From contig JAYKKI010000137.1 in NCBI GenBank assembly GCA_039881145.1, forward strand, positions 2,468,501 through 2,532,500: a DNA stretch of 64,000 nt, written 5' to 3'. The notes beneath the pieces were generated by a model. That model did not search any database. It was not told the DNA's origin and was given only the letters and a program-made list of their open reading frames with translations. Below are positions 1 through 11,247 of the stretch, piece by piece; position 1 is the stretch's first letter, and every line of letters starts with the position of its first letter. The translations under genes were made by a program, and so were the position numbers. This DNA is from Druceiella hillmani (Eukaryota; Arthropoda; Insecta; Lepidoptera; Hepialidae).

Positions 1-3000
1 TTAAATCTACCACCTCTAGTCAAAAACCAATAATATGTCTCGATAGCCAAAATATGGAATAATTTGCAATATTGAGTGAAAACCATTGAAAATGTACCTG
101 CTGGTGCACGCAAAAGGGTCGATCTGTCATTTTGAGTTCGGTTTGGCTCGTCTGGAAAATTATGCATAGTTTAATTTCTGGTTCGGTGATATTAAGATGC
201 TCATTGTGCTCTCAATAGATAACTTTTATGTATATATATTGATGTGAGAGGTTATATTTGAGTGATTTATAAAATATTCAAAATAGACGAAAGTTAACCA
301 AATACCGGCCTATTAATAAAACATATTAAATACGTGTGGAGCTAAAAATATGAGGGTTGCATACACACTTACGCACATATAAATTATTCGATTTGGAGTT
401 TGTAAGGCTTAGTTAATTTCTAGTAACACTTTTTTATAATTTTGAATACATTCTTTTGACAATAGGGGGGAGGGATCGTTGGTCATATATCATTATCAAA
501 ATATTTGTAAAATAATATTATAAAAAATTCTGAAAAGAGTTTTTCGACTATCTCATTTGCGGCTTTGAAATATGAACATAATTGTATTTAAATGTTTGCT
601 ATTGAGATAGATACGAATTAATGTATTTTAAAATAATTCCAAATATCAAATTTCCACTTCGATTAGTTTCTGAGAAAAACGGTCGTAACCAACTGACGGG
701 CGCATCCTTCAGTGAACTTAATTCCTTATTTCCTTTTTGGCGCGAGGAACCCTAACATAGAAAGTCCGAATATAAGAATTACATAATACTGGGAAGTATG
801 TCTCACCAAAAATTCCTCGATATTCATGAAACTCCATACGAACCGGTTAAACATTTTCGGAACACCAAGACAAGAGCCGCGAAGAAAGCGAGCGCGTTGA
901 CGAACAGTGCGATTAGAAATTTTGGCGGATATTGACAACGTATTCACATCATCCATTTTTAACTAAAACAAAGACATCCATTTATCAAACCCTGATGTTA
1001 CTTGCTCGTTAATTCTTTTGCTGTAAATTTGTGTCTCAATCTACTAGCGATCCGCCCTGGTTTAGTGCGGGTACTGTTAAGTTAATTTTTTCCATTTTTG
1101 ATTATTAGTTTTAATCAACTGTATAAACTTATCGCATTACGGAGAAATGACGAAAAACGTTTAATCATTGATAAAACCAAAAGTGTGCACGTTTGTTATT
1201 GTTTCTAAATGAACAATTTTGATAAAAATTTACACGAAAAATTTAAACAGCAGAGAGCAAAGACAAGGGGCAATATGAACCCCACAAAACGGAGTCCCGG
1301 GACAGTTATTCAAATATGAGATCAAATTAGATTACCCTTGTTATTTCCCTAAATCACATTTTTAAATTTTTGTTCAGCCTGTACTTATCAACACATAGAT
1401 AAATTTTACGAAATAAATAAACCTCGAGTATAATAAATATCTATTTAAGTTATGTGTGTTAGGTACACCAGGAAAAGGTACATTTTATTCGTATTTGAGA
1501 ATTGCATATTATAATATAAAATCGAAAATAGATGATTAAATTTAAAAAGATATCTTCTTTTGGATAAAGTGCTGAAAATTTAAAAATCGTTATTGAATTC
1601 TTGTTTGGGATTTGTTGTTTGTCATTTAGAGACAATAATGTATCACGTATATTTAACTAATTTAATATCTAATAAACCTGTATTCAGGTGAAACTTAAAA
1701 TTGAAATGAATTTACTTAATTTGTTCCAAAAATTTTGAGAAATATTTATAGACCTTGACCAAATACCACATTAAGCATGTTCGGGGACGCATTTGACCGG
1801 TATTTCTTAAATAAAATCACTTTTTTGTTTAAAATTCAAATAAAAAAACATGTTCTACAATGGAACGGAAGTTTTCAAAGAAAAAGAATTAAACAATAAT
1901 TTTTGCTTATGATAGTTTGTGAGTTGAAAATACTGAGAATTTTGTCACATTTCGGTATTTTCATATGAAGGAAATCGTTATAACTTTAGAAGATGATTTT
2001 ACTAATTAAATTTTGTTACTTTCATTTCGGGAAAATAGCATATAATAATAAATTAATTAGATTCAAAAATTCTTTAATATTTTATTACAGTTTAAATGGT
2101 ACCCGAATTTTGTGACATAATACGCTACTCGTTATAATACGTTAATAGGAATTTGAATGAAATATTGATTCGAAATATTTATTTTAGATGACTAAATAAG
2201 AATAAAGTTAAGAAAATTATAAAGGCCCATAGAAAGTGGGGCTTAACGTCTAAGGATATTCTTAGAATACAAAGTATGTTCATATTTAAATTTGATAACG
2301 TCGCATCATACAGGGATGGAAAAATTTGCTCCCGCAAAAATACTAACCGCTTCAATAAGTTTAGAATAGTTTCCTTTCAAAATAATAAAAATGAGTATAC
2401 TTATTTTAATAATATTTTGTTGGTAGGCACGCCTTTCTCGTTCATCTGTGTTATTTCTTTCTCCCTTGAATGAAGCGTATATGAACTTTTTGTAATAACC
2501 TTGCTTTTATTTACTCATAGTAATTGAATTAACTACCAGTTTTATTATCCCTTCACATTTGATAAAGATGTGCTTTTGGAATCAAGGTAGAGAAATACGT
2601 CTTTGTATCGATTGTATAGTCAATGAAACCACCCGATTAACGTCGTTAAATAGTTTTGAATTCAATAAATCAATAATTCCTTTTATGGATTCTCAATATG
2701 TGTTTGTTAATTATTATAATCTTTATTTTATTTAACGCATGCGACTTTCAATAAATGAAAACTATTTTGGAATTACGAGCTGTTTGCATGTTGTTTCATC
2801 ATATTTTTATTTCGTTGCTTTTCTTTGGTTTTACATAGTCGTCAGTTATATTTGTGTAAGCGATCCTAATATATCAAATACATATTTTGGGGAAAAATAA
2901 ACAAAGAAATAATAAAAAATTTATGGAAGCATACAAATTTCTTACTTATTGCTTATAGAATAAAAACTAAAGAAGCTGTTAATTTTTTTTCCATACTTAT

Positions 3001-3823
3001 ACAAGTTTACGTTTATCTGTTGTTATATTTTGATTAACGTATTTAATAAGTTGTTATTTTTGGCAGTCTATCCCACGTGAACTCTAAAAATGAGGAAATA
3101 TGTATATACAGATATAGAAGTGGCCCGAAAATAAAATTGATAATTTTCTTGGCTTAAATCACTCAATAATTTAAATAACTAGTCAATTAATAATTTAAGT
3201 CATTAATTGATTAAATAAAGGTGAAAATTGGAAAAAGATGCATTTTTATAATAAAAATATTTTCACACTACTCAATTTTAAAATTAAGCTAAATTCGTTT
3301 TATTGAATCATAATATCATATAAAGAAGAAGTTGATATTTAACGTATATTTTGGCTAGAAATAATATTGTTAAAAATATTTATTATTAAAACGACCAGAA
3401 AAATTTTAAAAAAAGTTATACAAAAATTGGAAAAATTCTTCAAAATTTAATTTGACAGTAAATCAAAATTTAACTGAGAATTTTTGGAAACAAATTATGT
3501 AATTCTCATTTTCCATTACAATGCTTTAAAAATAATCTAGATCTTCTTTACTTCCTTAATGGCGCAGAGGACACCCACATTTGCGTTTGTAATTCTGCAT
3601 TATTATGTTTTCGTTCTTAAATTACGTTTCAAAACGTAAATAATGTTGTTCATTTAGGAAAACCACCTACTTGTTACTTTGAAAGTTAAAGTTTAGGATA
3701 TAAAGTAGCAGTTTAGGATATAAAAATACACAGCAATTCTATGCAAATTGGGATGTTGGAAAAAGTTAGTTTTTAATAATTTTTGCACACAAATTAAACA
3801 AAGCAATGTTTAGAAATGTTACA

Positions 3824-3825
<2 letters not shown>
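1..3825. repeat. Segmental duplication, unit 1, block A
   Basis: This block matches 30490-36170 in the same order and orientation with many substitutions and small indels. Shared words seen directly include TCATTTTGAGTTCG (127 and 30661), GCGTTGACGAACAGT (894 and 31384), TTTGATAACGTCGCAT (2291 and 33530) and a paired stretch around 3590-3660 and 35625-35690. The left edge of the window cuts it, so its true start is unknown. Apart from the possible minus-strand exon at 807-962 it shows no recognisable gene. A 20-bp direct repeat of GTTTAGGATATAAA lies at 3691 and 3711. I infer an old duplication because similarity is patchy and indels are many. Confidence 0.8.
807..962 (-). CDS. Possible small exon, protein unknown
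   Basis: Read on the minus strand, an ATG at 956-954 in an AAAATGG context opens a frame of 50 codons. It then meets GTGAGA at 806-801, which fits a splice donor. Just upstream of the ATG a pyrimidine-rich TCTTTGTTTTAG ends at 963 and fits an acceptor. The frame starts MDDVNTLSIS and has a basic stretch, RTVRQRARFLRG, around residues 17-28. I do not recognise a family. The equivalent place in the second duplication unit (31329-31445, minus strand) keeps RTVRQRTR in the same relative position but reaches a stop and lacks the ATG. The frame stays open beyond the donor to 726. It could equally be a conserved non-coding block, since only one short frame supports coding. Confidence 0.25.
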
Positions 3826-3875
<50 letters not shown>

Positions 3876-3877
3876 CT

Positions 3878-3926
<49 letters not shown>

Positions 3927-3931
3927 TATAC
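3826..3931. repeat. (TA)n microsatellite
   Basis: About 100 bp of alternating TA, interrupted by a palindromic TATGTATATATCTATACATA core near 3866-3886 and ending in TATAGATATACATA. In the second duplication unit the same place (36170-36203) holds only a short interrupted version, so the tract grew or shrank after duplication. Confidence 0.95.
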
Positions 3932-5163
3932 ATAACTACGAATTGATGGCGTATAATTTTACATTCTTACGGTATAAATTATTCTAGTGTTTATTATCGT
4001 ACTCTTTCTCGTACATTAACGATATAATGAATTTAAGCTTTCTGCCTTTAGACGTGCTAAGTAACCCTTTCTATTACTATTACGGGTTAATTGAGAGTTT
4101 ATCCTTTAGTCAATAACTAGAGGTCTGATCTGTGTTTAAGGATTATGACCAATTAGAACAAGGATTTTCAATAAATTGATCCAATCCGTCTGTCAGTTAT
4201 AGCTTAAAATTGCTGTATTTTTAGACATAGGCGTGAGTTTTCGAAATACATATTTCTGATGGCGACTTTATTAAATGTGAATCAAAATGTTAAATGAAAT
4301 TGCAACATATCGCCCACACGTTTAAAGAGGAGGATAATTTTTTTTTTTACGTCATTGAATGTGTTAACATTGGACATATCGGAATAAAACTGAGGTCCCA
4401 CTTCATATTTTTTATTTGTGAGACCAAATTTCTTAAGGCCAGACTTTAAATTGGCGCGTTGCATACCTTAGTTATATAGTTAGCATTAATTATACTTACC
4501 ATTTTACAAATCGGTCTTAAAATTAGAAATAGTACACCAAACCAAAAGTTTTGGTTTAAAAACATATTATTAAATTTTAGTTAACAGTGTATTAAATTTT
4601 AGTTATATTTATTATTAAGAGACCCAAAATTTTGCCAAATTCTATAAAGTTGTCATAAAAATAAGAAATATTTACCAATGTATGTTTAAATGTTTGCCCT
4701 TGTTAAAAAATTCGACTTTACCTCTGTCACAAAGAATATTAGTACCACAAAATATTTCTTGATATTGTATGTGACTTGGTAACCAAAACAAATTTAAAAA
4801 AGAAATTAGTTTTTATATTTTCAGTGATATGATATCTTAAAAGTGGATTTATGTTTTTTTTTATTGAATAAATACGATTCACAGAGAAGATACTCGGGTA
4901 AAGGTGACACAATGCAGATCTTGCTTTATTAATATTACAACTGAGCCTTACTTTTAACGTTTACGAAGTCGGCTTAAAGATAAGGTCCCTACAGCTTTTG
5001 AAAGCCAAAAAAATATTTGTTATTTTGATTTTTTTATTTCTGTATTTACTACAATAATTCTGTTTAATATGTGTATCTGTGTACTGTGTGTCTGGTATTA
5101 ATCATAAATTTGTTTTAAAAGGTATTAATGTTTTTATCCAAATACCAACTACCCAAGTTTAAT
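3932..5163. repeat. Segmental duplication, unit 1, block B
   Basis: This stretch matches 36204-39020 in order. Paired landmarks are TCTGCCTTTAGACGT (4040 and 36316), AATAAGAAATATTTACCAATG (about 4660 and 38248), GTAACCAAAACAAATT (4780 and 38320) and TTAAAGGTGACACAAT-like sequence (about 4900 and 38390). Unit 2 is longer here because of extra material near 37-38.2 kb. A 60-codon minus-strand frame at 4282-4464 has no counterpart frame in unit 2 and is taken as chance. No gene is recognised. Confidence 0.75.
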
Positions 5164-5176
5164 ACACAAGTTTTTA
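5164..5176 (+). repeat. Left target-site duplication of ribozyme element copy 1
   Basis: ACACAAGTTTTTA here is repeated exactly at 5482-5494, immediately right of the element. The corresponding place in duplication unit 2 (about 39030-39045) has one CACACAAGTTTATT and no element, so this reads as an empty site. A 13-bp duplication is longer than those of cut-and-paste DNA transposons and fits target-primed reverse transcription. Confidence 0.8.
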
Positions 5177-5281
5177 AATATTGAATATATTTGGCGTTAA
5201 TTTTGTAGAAATTCATTATTCATAATTAAATGAAACTACGTGATGTAGTATTATTTCTACTATCTTTAATTTCACAACATA

Positions 5282-5326
5282 TCCCACCTGAAGATGTTGT
5301 AATACAACGAAACCTAGGTCGTGGTA
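5282..5326 (+). ncRNA. Hammerhead ribozyme motif A (type I)
   Basis: The layout fits a type I hammerhead. Stem I strands are CCAC (5284-5287) and GTGG (5321-5324). The core is CTGAAGA (5288-5294) plus one extra T at 5295. Stem II is GTTGT/ACAAC (5296-5300, 5304-5308) with an AAT loop. GAA (5309-5311) follows. Stem III is ACC/GGT (5312-5314, 5317-5319) closed by only TA. The cleavage triplet is GTC with C at 5320, so cleavage is predicted after 5320. An extra base between A9 and helix II is known in a natural viroid hammerhead. Beyond stem I, 5250-5273 can pair with 5328-5350, which would close the fold. The minimal palindromic stem III (ACCTAGGT) suggests a dimeric active form. No activity has been shown. 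Confidence 0.6.
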
Positions 5327-5380
5327 AAGAAATTAAAGATAGTAGAAATAATACTAGAATAATACTAGATAGTAGAAATA

Positions 5381-5425
5381 TCCCACCTGAAGATGTTGTA
5401 ATACAACGAAACCTAGGTCGTGGTA
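5381..5425 (+). ncRNA. Hammerhead ribozyme motif B (type I)
   Basis: This is an exact second copy of motif A on the same strand, 99 nt downstream. It has stem I CCAC (5383-5386) with GTGG (5420-5423), core CTGAAGA (5387-5393) plus T, stem II 5395-5399 with 5403-5407, GAA 5408-5410, stem III 5411-5413 with 5416-5418, and predicted cleavage after C5419. Cleavage at both motifs would release a 99-nt monomer. Tandem motifs of this kind are how retrozyme RNAs yield circularisable monomers in known systems. Confidence 0.6.
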
Positions 5426-5481
5426 AAGAAATTAAAGATAGTAGAAATAATACTACATCACGTAGTTTCATTTAATTGTGG

Positions 5482-5494
5482 ACACAAGTTTTTA
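5482..5494 (+). repeat. Right target-site duplication of ribozyme element copy 1
   Basis: Exact repeat of ACACAAGTTTTTA found at 5164-5176 on the other side of the element. Confidence 0.8.
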
Positions 5495-5930
5495 TTAGTC
5501 ATAAAAGGAAGGTAAAAAAATAAATTTCCCTTGATAAGCTCTATTCAAATACAGGTATTTTCTTTTTTTAGAACGGCCGTTCGAAAGAAGGCATCACACT
5601 GTACACGTTTCCCTTTTTCATTTTCTGCTAACATTTCTTTGACATTTCATTATCGTTTAGTGTAGGCACATAGTTTATTTATAATACTAAAACAAGTAAC
5701 CCGAGCTTCAATTGTCATCCCATTAGTTAAGCTGAAGCTGATAAATTGTATTTTTTCCATTATCTTTAATTTTCTCGTTTCTTTTTCAACTAAGTGGACA
5801 CAAAAGGTGTAGTTAAGGAAAACAACTTCAGAGTATAATTAGCCGGAGATAGTTTTACCAGTACCATAATGTCTTTTCACTTATATACTATTCAATATTA
5901 ATAAACGATATTTAAACACGTGTCAATTCA
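5495..5930. repeat. Segmental duplication, unit 1, block C
   Basis: This stretch matches about 39045-39560. Paired landmarks are an AACGGCCGTTCGAAAGAA-like block (5573) against an AACGACCGCCAGAGAGAAAG-like block (39121), and TTAAGCTGAAGCTGAT at 5728 and 39326. It also holds a paired run of Cs and Ts near 5610 and 39165. After this point unit 1 carries about 9 kb with no match in unit 2 before colinearity resumes near 14.95 kb. Confidence 0.75.
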
Positions 5931-6147
5931 ATTTTTTTATATCTTGTGAAAGTAATCACAACTTAGATGATATGATATGATAACGATAAAATGTTTTAAT
6001 AAAATTTTTAATATACTCTGCGTAATTCATTCAGCCGCCAGTATTTTCGAATTACATACTAAACCTTGGTGTTAAGATGAGCAAGGATGATAGTATTTTA
6101 TTAAGTAAGGGCTTTGGAGAGTGAGATTTTGTGTTTTACGTATTATC
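5931..6147. other. AT-rich sequence, nothing recognised
   Basis: No gene, RNA or repeat was recognised. The unit 2 match fades out here. Confidence 0.5.
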
Positions 6148-6163
6148 CATATGTATATATATG

Positions 6164-6262
<99 letters not shown>

Positions 6263-6263
6263 T
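6148..6263. repeat. (TA)n microsatellite with TATG interruptions
   Basis: Alternating TA with scattered TATGTA variants. It creates Tyr/Ile ladders on both strands that are not proteins. Confidence 0.95.
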
Positions 6264-8309
6264 TAATTTCTTTGTTTTCAAATGCATATTTCAAGTAATT
6301 TATCGTAATATGACAACAAAACACAATATCGTATGTACCACCACATACAAATGAATATCATAACAATACAGAATGCTTATGATGTCCATAGAAGAATTAC
6401 ATACATATTTGTGAATCATCCATATTATAATTGTAACATTCGTACGGCACGTAATATACTCATCGCTATTCCCACTTGGACAGCGTTAGTTTTTTCTTAT
6501 GATACTTTGTTCTTGGTCCCATTTTTAATAAATCGATTCAAGTTTCGGCTAAAACATTAATTTCAAAATAAATTTCTGCAACAGTAAGCTGATTTCTTTA
6601 CTAATTAACTTTCGCAAAAAATATTTTTACAGTTTATTTACATTAAAATATAAAATCAATTGTTACTAAATAGAAATCGCTAAAATCTTTTGAAGATTTT
6701 CTGAAAATTTTAAATCAGTTAATCGAAGTATACCTTCTTGTTTTTCATTAAAAAATGACTTGAAGCTCTAACCAAATGAAATATTTAATGTATATTACAA
6801 TACAAAACATTTATGCACAACTTTGGCTTGCTGAATGAATAATATTTCCTTAAATCGACTAAATTAATTTCGGCTAAGATTGTGAAATATGTAATATGTT
6901 CAAATATGTGGCATCTTTTACTTACCTCGTATACATAATTTATTGCGAACATCTGTCTAAAGAAATTGATCCACCCCGAAAGTGAAAGTAAATAACTTGA
7001 GTACTCATTGATACACTCAGCCCTAAATTCTCCATCAAGACCTAAATAACTTAACGACAGCCTAAACTAACATAAAGTAAATAAATAATAAGGTTCATAA
7101 GGATTAACTATGCTAACTCGTAGTGATTACACTTATTTATGTTATCATAATCAGTGAGATAACATATGATATTTTCAAACATTACACACTTCAGACAGAA
7201 ATAATTTATAGTAATTTTATTAATTTTATTTTCTCAAAATTTAAACATACAATACATTTTACAATGTTGCAAACTGACTTATAACACCCATTCGACACCA
7301 GATCAAATGTTTTCTTTATTTTGCTTGATAATAAACCAAGGAAGTAAAATATAACATTATAATTAATTTTGAGATTTAAAAGGCAATAATGTCAGTAACA
7401 AAGAGAATTGATCTGAAGACCAATTATCTTAGTTGGAAACATGAATTAGTGTAGATCAAAAAGTTATATCATATGTACTTGAAATTAATTCAAATTAAAT
7501 TTTTGATTTTTGTTAAAGTTGATATTATTATATTAAACCTTAAAGTCAAACTTTATTTAAAACATATTTCTGAATAACATGGGTTTATATAAAAAAGATA
7601 AAAGGGTTTCAACCATTTTTACTGTACTGTAGTCCTGGGTATTTATAATAATAAACAAGTATCAGTTTACAGGAGCTGGAAGTTTCGTCAAAAGTAACAA
7701 AATATGTATCTATTTAGGTATAAAACTACATAATATAAACATCGATTTATCTGAAGAATATTATATATTTCATCAAATAATACATTTCATCAAATAAAAC
7801 ATTTCCTTAAATATAAATCTTGTAATATCAAGGGATAATAAAAGTATTAGAAAACAGTACGAAAAATAACGAAGAAACGGGAATGGGACTGTCATCTGGA
7901 AATGGCACTGTTATTTAATGATGTAATTATACTATTTTAGAAACAAAAATTAAGTTTTAATAATAGAATTAGTAAAAATATAAAACATGACAATAACAAA
8001 TGATAAATGCGCAATGATAGTCTACTTGACATTAAGTTAATCTTATTTAAATATTAGTACGTTGATTATCTCAGAAATAATTCTAGCTAGATTATTTCTA
8101 AACATTTTAATGTTATTATGGCCTCAAATGATGGACCATCCAATTTTTTTAAAAATCTTATTTTCTAAAAAATTAGTTCATGTCATTAGAAAATAATTAA
8201 ATATGTATATTTCCTTTAGTTAAACATGTGTACTTGAATGTAGTTTGTAAACTTTTATTTCTTAAAGACAAAACAAGTATTATGGAATAACATTTATCTA
8301 TCCATTCAT
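6264..8309. other. AT-rich unit 1 sequence without recognisable genes
   Basis: No coding frame of note. A 75-codon plus-strand frame at 6333-6560 has no recognisable motif and looks like chance. ATTTCATCAAATAA occurs twice about 18 bp apart (7767 and 7785). No counterpart was found in unit 2. Confidence 0.5.
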
Positions 8310-8430
8310 GTACTATATGTGAGTGGGTTATAATTTTTGGGGTTTCCTACTTCAAAAGGAAAAATAAAAATCTTGTTATATAGCTCACATGTCTCTCAGT
8401 ATGCCAGTCCAAAATATTTTTATGACTGTG
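8310..8430 (+). repeat. Interspersed repeat, CTGTCTGTC type, degraded fragment
   Basis: The stretch has a GGGTTTCCTACTTCAAAAGGAAAAA-like beginning followed by GCTCACATGTCTCTCAGTATG. This resembles the start of the repeat seen more clearly at 56610-57150. It is short and degraded. Confidence 0.4.
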
Positions 8431-9654
8431 GGAGAATATCCAAAAATATTCAGAAAAATGTACAAAAAAATATTTCTCACCCCTTCTTTCCAAAATTACC
8501 TATATTTAATTGTTACAAAAATGTTATATGCCTAAATTTATACCAGACATTTGTAAGTACTTAGATTTATACGATACACTCGTGGGGCGAGTTCTACTCG
8601 TACTTGGTGTGTCACTTTCACAAAATGTCTAAAACATAAACAGTTATTAAAAGATGACTGAAAACATCATACAATTTGAAGAATATTATAATAGACTATT
8701 ATTTCTCACATGAAGTTAGCCGACAAAGTTGGATTTAGAATATATAAATATTAATAGTTAAAGCTAAATACCAGGACTTGTTAAAAAATAGCCATACATT
8801 TAAATGTTTGGCTGACGATATATATAAAAATCTCCTAAATAGTGATCGTCAAAGAGTGCTGGAAAAAGTAAAGGATCTAGTGCTGGAAAAATCTAAGAAA
8901 ATTGCAAAACATCGAGTGAAGTGAAATATGATGCCCAGTCCCTATTAAATTGTGAAGCGTTGCACGTGAACTCTGTTTTATCAAGGGGGTATCTTAATTG
9001 AATAAAGAGCTGAGCTTTAAGTAGTGCTAATCCATAATAAATATTTTAACCGTACACCTCACATATCTTCACATATCCGATATTTTTTAAGGAAAAAATC
9101 TAATTTAATAAAACATTTTTATTCTAAAGTAGATATTTTTGATATATGAGGACTATTATCAGAATGCAGTCTTTCCATTAAAATCCACTTTGGAGGTAAC
9201 ATTGTTCTAGAAAAAAAAACTGAAATTTTGAATAATACTCTACTAAGTACCTAATCACTTTGGAATATAACTCTTAAAGAGCAACAGTTTTCCTTGGAAC
9301 GTTTCTTTATAAACTGGGAGCCAATCACTTACGAGTACGGTTGTTAAAGAAAAACAGTTTTCCATGGGACGTTTCTTTATTAAGGTAGCCAAGCGTTCAA
9401 GCTTTTTATAATGTTAATTGTTTATAAAATGTAAATATAACACACAATTTAAAAAACCTGTCAAACACGAGTGGAACGCGCACTATTAGAATTCAACATA
9501 CATTTAGACATTTAAAACATTTTATGGTACATAATGTTTCTATTAAGCTATTTACAAAATTAAAATTTTTAAAAACTAAAATATATTGCCTATGATTTAT
9601 TTCCCACGCGCATATTTAAAAAATATTTTATGTGATGTAAATACAAATTAACGA
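8431..9654. other. AT-rich sequence with an old 70-bp tandem repeat
   Basis: Two imperfect copies of a roughly 70-bp unit lie at 9250-9320 and 9321-9390. They share CCAATCACTT, ACAGTTTTCC and GACGTTTCTTTAT-like words. AGTGCTGGAAAA is also repeated near 8855 and 8879. Otherwise nothing is recognised. Confidence 0.6.
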
Positions 9655-9940
9655 TTACAGGATTTTTTCATCTACTTGTGCTGTGAGACCGGAATCATTC
9701 CAAGTCAACGGGAGGTACTTAACAGGTTTTAATTTATTTGCGAGTGCCAAAATATGCGTCTATTTATAATAATCGCCCTATTTTTATTATTTTGACTTAA
9801 AAGCTATATTTTTTATAGCCTCAAGGGATCGTAGACCTAAGTATTTGATATTAATTTTAACTTGATGCCTTCATGAATTTCTGAGAAAATGTCTCGACAA
9901 ACAATTTTCCCTTTTAAGGTACGGAACTCTAAAAATTTAC
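9655..9940 (-). repeat. Interspersed repeat, CTGTCTGTC type, degraded, minus strand
   Basis: Read on the minus strand it begins TTTTTAGAGTTCCGTACC, continues TTAAAAGGGAAAATT, and later has AAGTACCTCCCGTTGAC followed by a TTACATCACA motif near 9640. This order of landmarks resembles a repeat that I recall as common in lepidopteran genomes. The identification is by memory of that pattern and is approximate. Confidence 0.5.
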
Positions 9941-10127
9941 AAGTTTACGTTAAACAATTTTAAAAGTATATATTTAAGGTAATATTTAATTACGTGACTA
10001 CTGCTTCCTAGTTCCCTTATTAATATTATTGATTAATTGTCAGGATTGTGATTCTATTTAATTAAATTGGTGAATAAAATGCGATCCGAAATATAAGACG
10101 CTTCTTTTGTTATTCCATAAATTATTC
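9941..10127. other. AT-rich sequence, nothing recognised
   Basis: No gene or repeat was recognised here. Confidence 0.4.
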
Positions 10128-10158
10128 ACATATATTTGTATATATATATATATATATA

Positions 10159-10221
<63 letters not shown>
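10128..10221. repeat. Compound (TA)n-(TG)n microsatellite
   Basis: About 55 bp of TA repeats run into about 13 TG dinucleotides (10189-10215), then TATATA. Confidence 0.95.
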
Positions 10222-10552
10222 TACACCATACTTCCAAATGCAACTAAATATTATATATAATTAATATTTAATTGAAAATTTTCTCCAAAACCATTCTAAT
10301 GAAGCCCAACGACGTTTTTTTTTAATTTGACAAACCACGTTTCATACAGTTTGGTTTCAGAAATAAGACTGGTCCTTAGTTAATTTAATTGACATACACG
10401 CGTAGTTTTTAGAAAACCTGAATATTGATGTAAATTTTACTTACCGAATATAACCGTCATACAGAGCCCGAGAATTATTAACAAAATTAATTTTAAATGC
10501 AGTGAACATAACCAAAACATAACTGTAAAAGCGTTATTTTAATAGAGATTAA

Positions 10553-10700
10553 TTTTCATATTCATTCAAGATAGAAGCTATGGCGAGGCATTTTCCTACT
10601 GGGCTGAGCTTCCCTGGTACCGTATCGGGAAGGGAAATTGTTTTATCGTCGCGTAAACGATTTCATGTCGATAGGTGACGGCTCTTTTAATCCATTTACA
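10553..10700 (+). other. GC-richer block with a 32-codon frame
   Basis: This block is visibly richer in G and C than its surroundings. An ATG at 10580 opens 32 codons (MARHFPTGLSFPGTVSGR at the start) to a TGA at 10676-10678. No donor, acceptor or paralogue was found. It may be a decayed exon, part of an unknown element, or chance. Confidence 0.2.
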
Positions 10701-11096
10701 AGCCTTCTTAAACAATTTAAACCGGCTTAGTAGGAAGTAACTCTCTTTAAGGTAATGGCTTTATTTTACGAAAGTCCATAGGGACAAGGTTATACAGTTT
10801 TAGATGTTGTTGGTAGTAATGTTAAAACGGGTACTTCATTTTACTTTATTATTTTAAATCATGTCATTTGGGTGATAAACTATCGTACTGACTATTATGC
10901 TCCTTGGGAAAAAATAAGAAGTGTTTCCCAATTTTCAGAAAAGAATATTCAATACTATTAGGTAGCCTATAGTGATTCTACTAATTTATATAAAAAAATT
11001 TAGGAAAATGTTGAAACCATTATTTTGTATATATAAACGAAGTGATTACAGTAAAATTGTGTAAATGTATCTTCTTTAAATACATTGTATTTAATT
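10701..11096. other. AT-rich sequence, nothing recognised
   Basis: No feature was seen apart from ordinary AT-rich DNA leading into the next microsatellite. Confidence 0.4.
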
Positions 11097-11120
11097 ATAC
11101 ACATACACACACACACACAC

Positions 11121-11195
<75 letters not shown>

Positions 11196-11247
11196 GATAT
11201 ATATATATATATATAATTTTTTTTTTTTGATATATATATATATATAA
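11097..11247. repeat. Compound (CA)n-(TA)n microsatellite
   Basis: Nine or so CA dinucleotides are followed by long TA runs with TATG and TAGA interruptions, a T-run at 11217-11228 and a further TA run. The 62-codon frame across it is an artefact. Confidence 0.95.

Larger units (their letters stand above)
5177..5481 (+). mobile_element. Fold-back retroelement with two hammerhead motifs, copy 1
   Basis: A 305-bp insertion made of three parts. A leader of about 45 bp (5177-5222) is followed by an inverted arm of about 50 bp (5224-5273), then a direct part holding two hammerhead-like motifs 99 nt apart. The right end (5427-5476) is the reverse complement of the inverted arm. The outer edges are set by a 13-bp target duplication and by similarity with copy 2 (25449-25709, opposite strand), which shares the leader, the arm and the terminal TTTAATTGTG. 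An inverted 5' portion of variable length, ribozyme-bearing direct repeats and target duplications above 10 bp are known features of Penelope-like elements and of animal retrozymes. Membership is inferred, since no protein is encoded. The 81-codon frames on both strands are by-products of the palindrome. Confidence 0.75.

Noticed and set aside
2276..2473. Paralogous plus-strand frames (with 33515-33715) starting MF-F-FDNVA
   Set aside because: Similarity follows the DNA and is lost in frame after about 38 codons. Both contain AT-typical residues, so no selection on protein is evident.
5226..5475. 81-codon frames on both strands with near-identical protein ends
   Set aside because: They are produced by the inverted arms of the ribozyme element. 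The same residues on both strands show palindromy, not a protein.
6072..6354. Tyr/Ile ladder proteins on both strands, here and at 11042, 26747, 26826, 52978, 52990, 54691, 54725 and 57926
   Set aside because: They are translations of (TA)n microsatellites.
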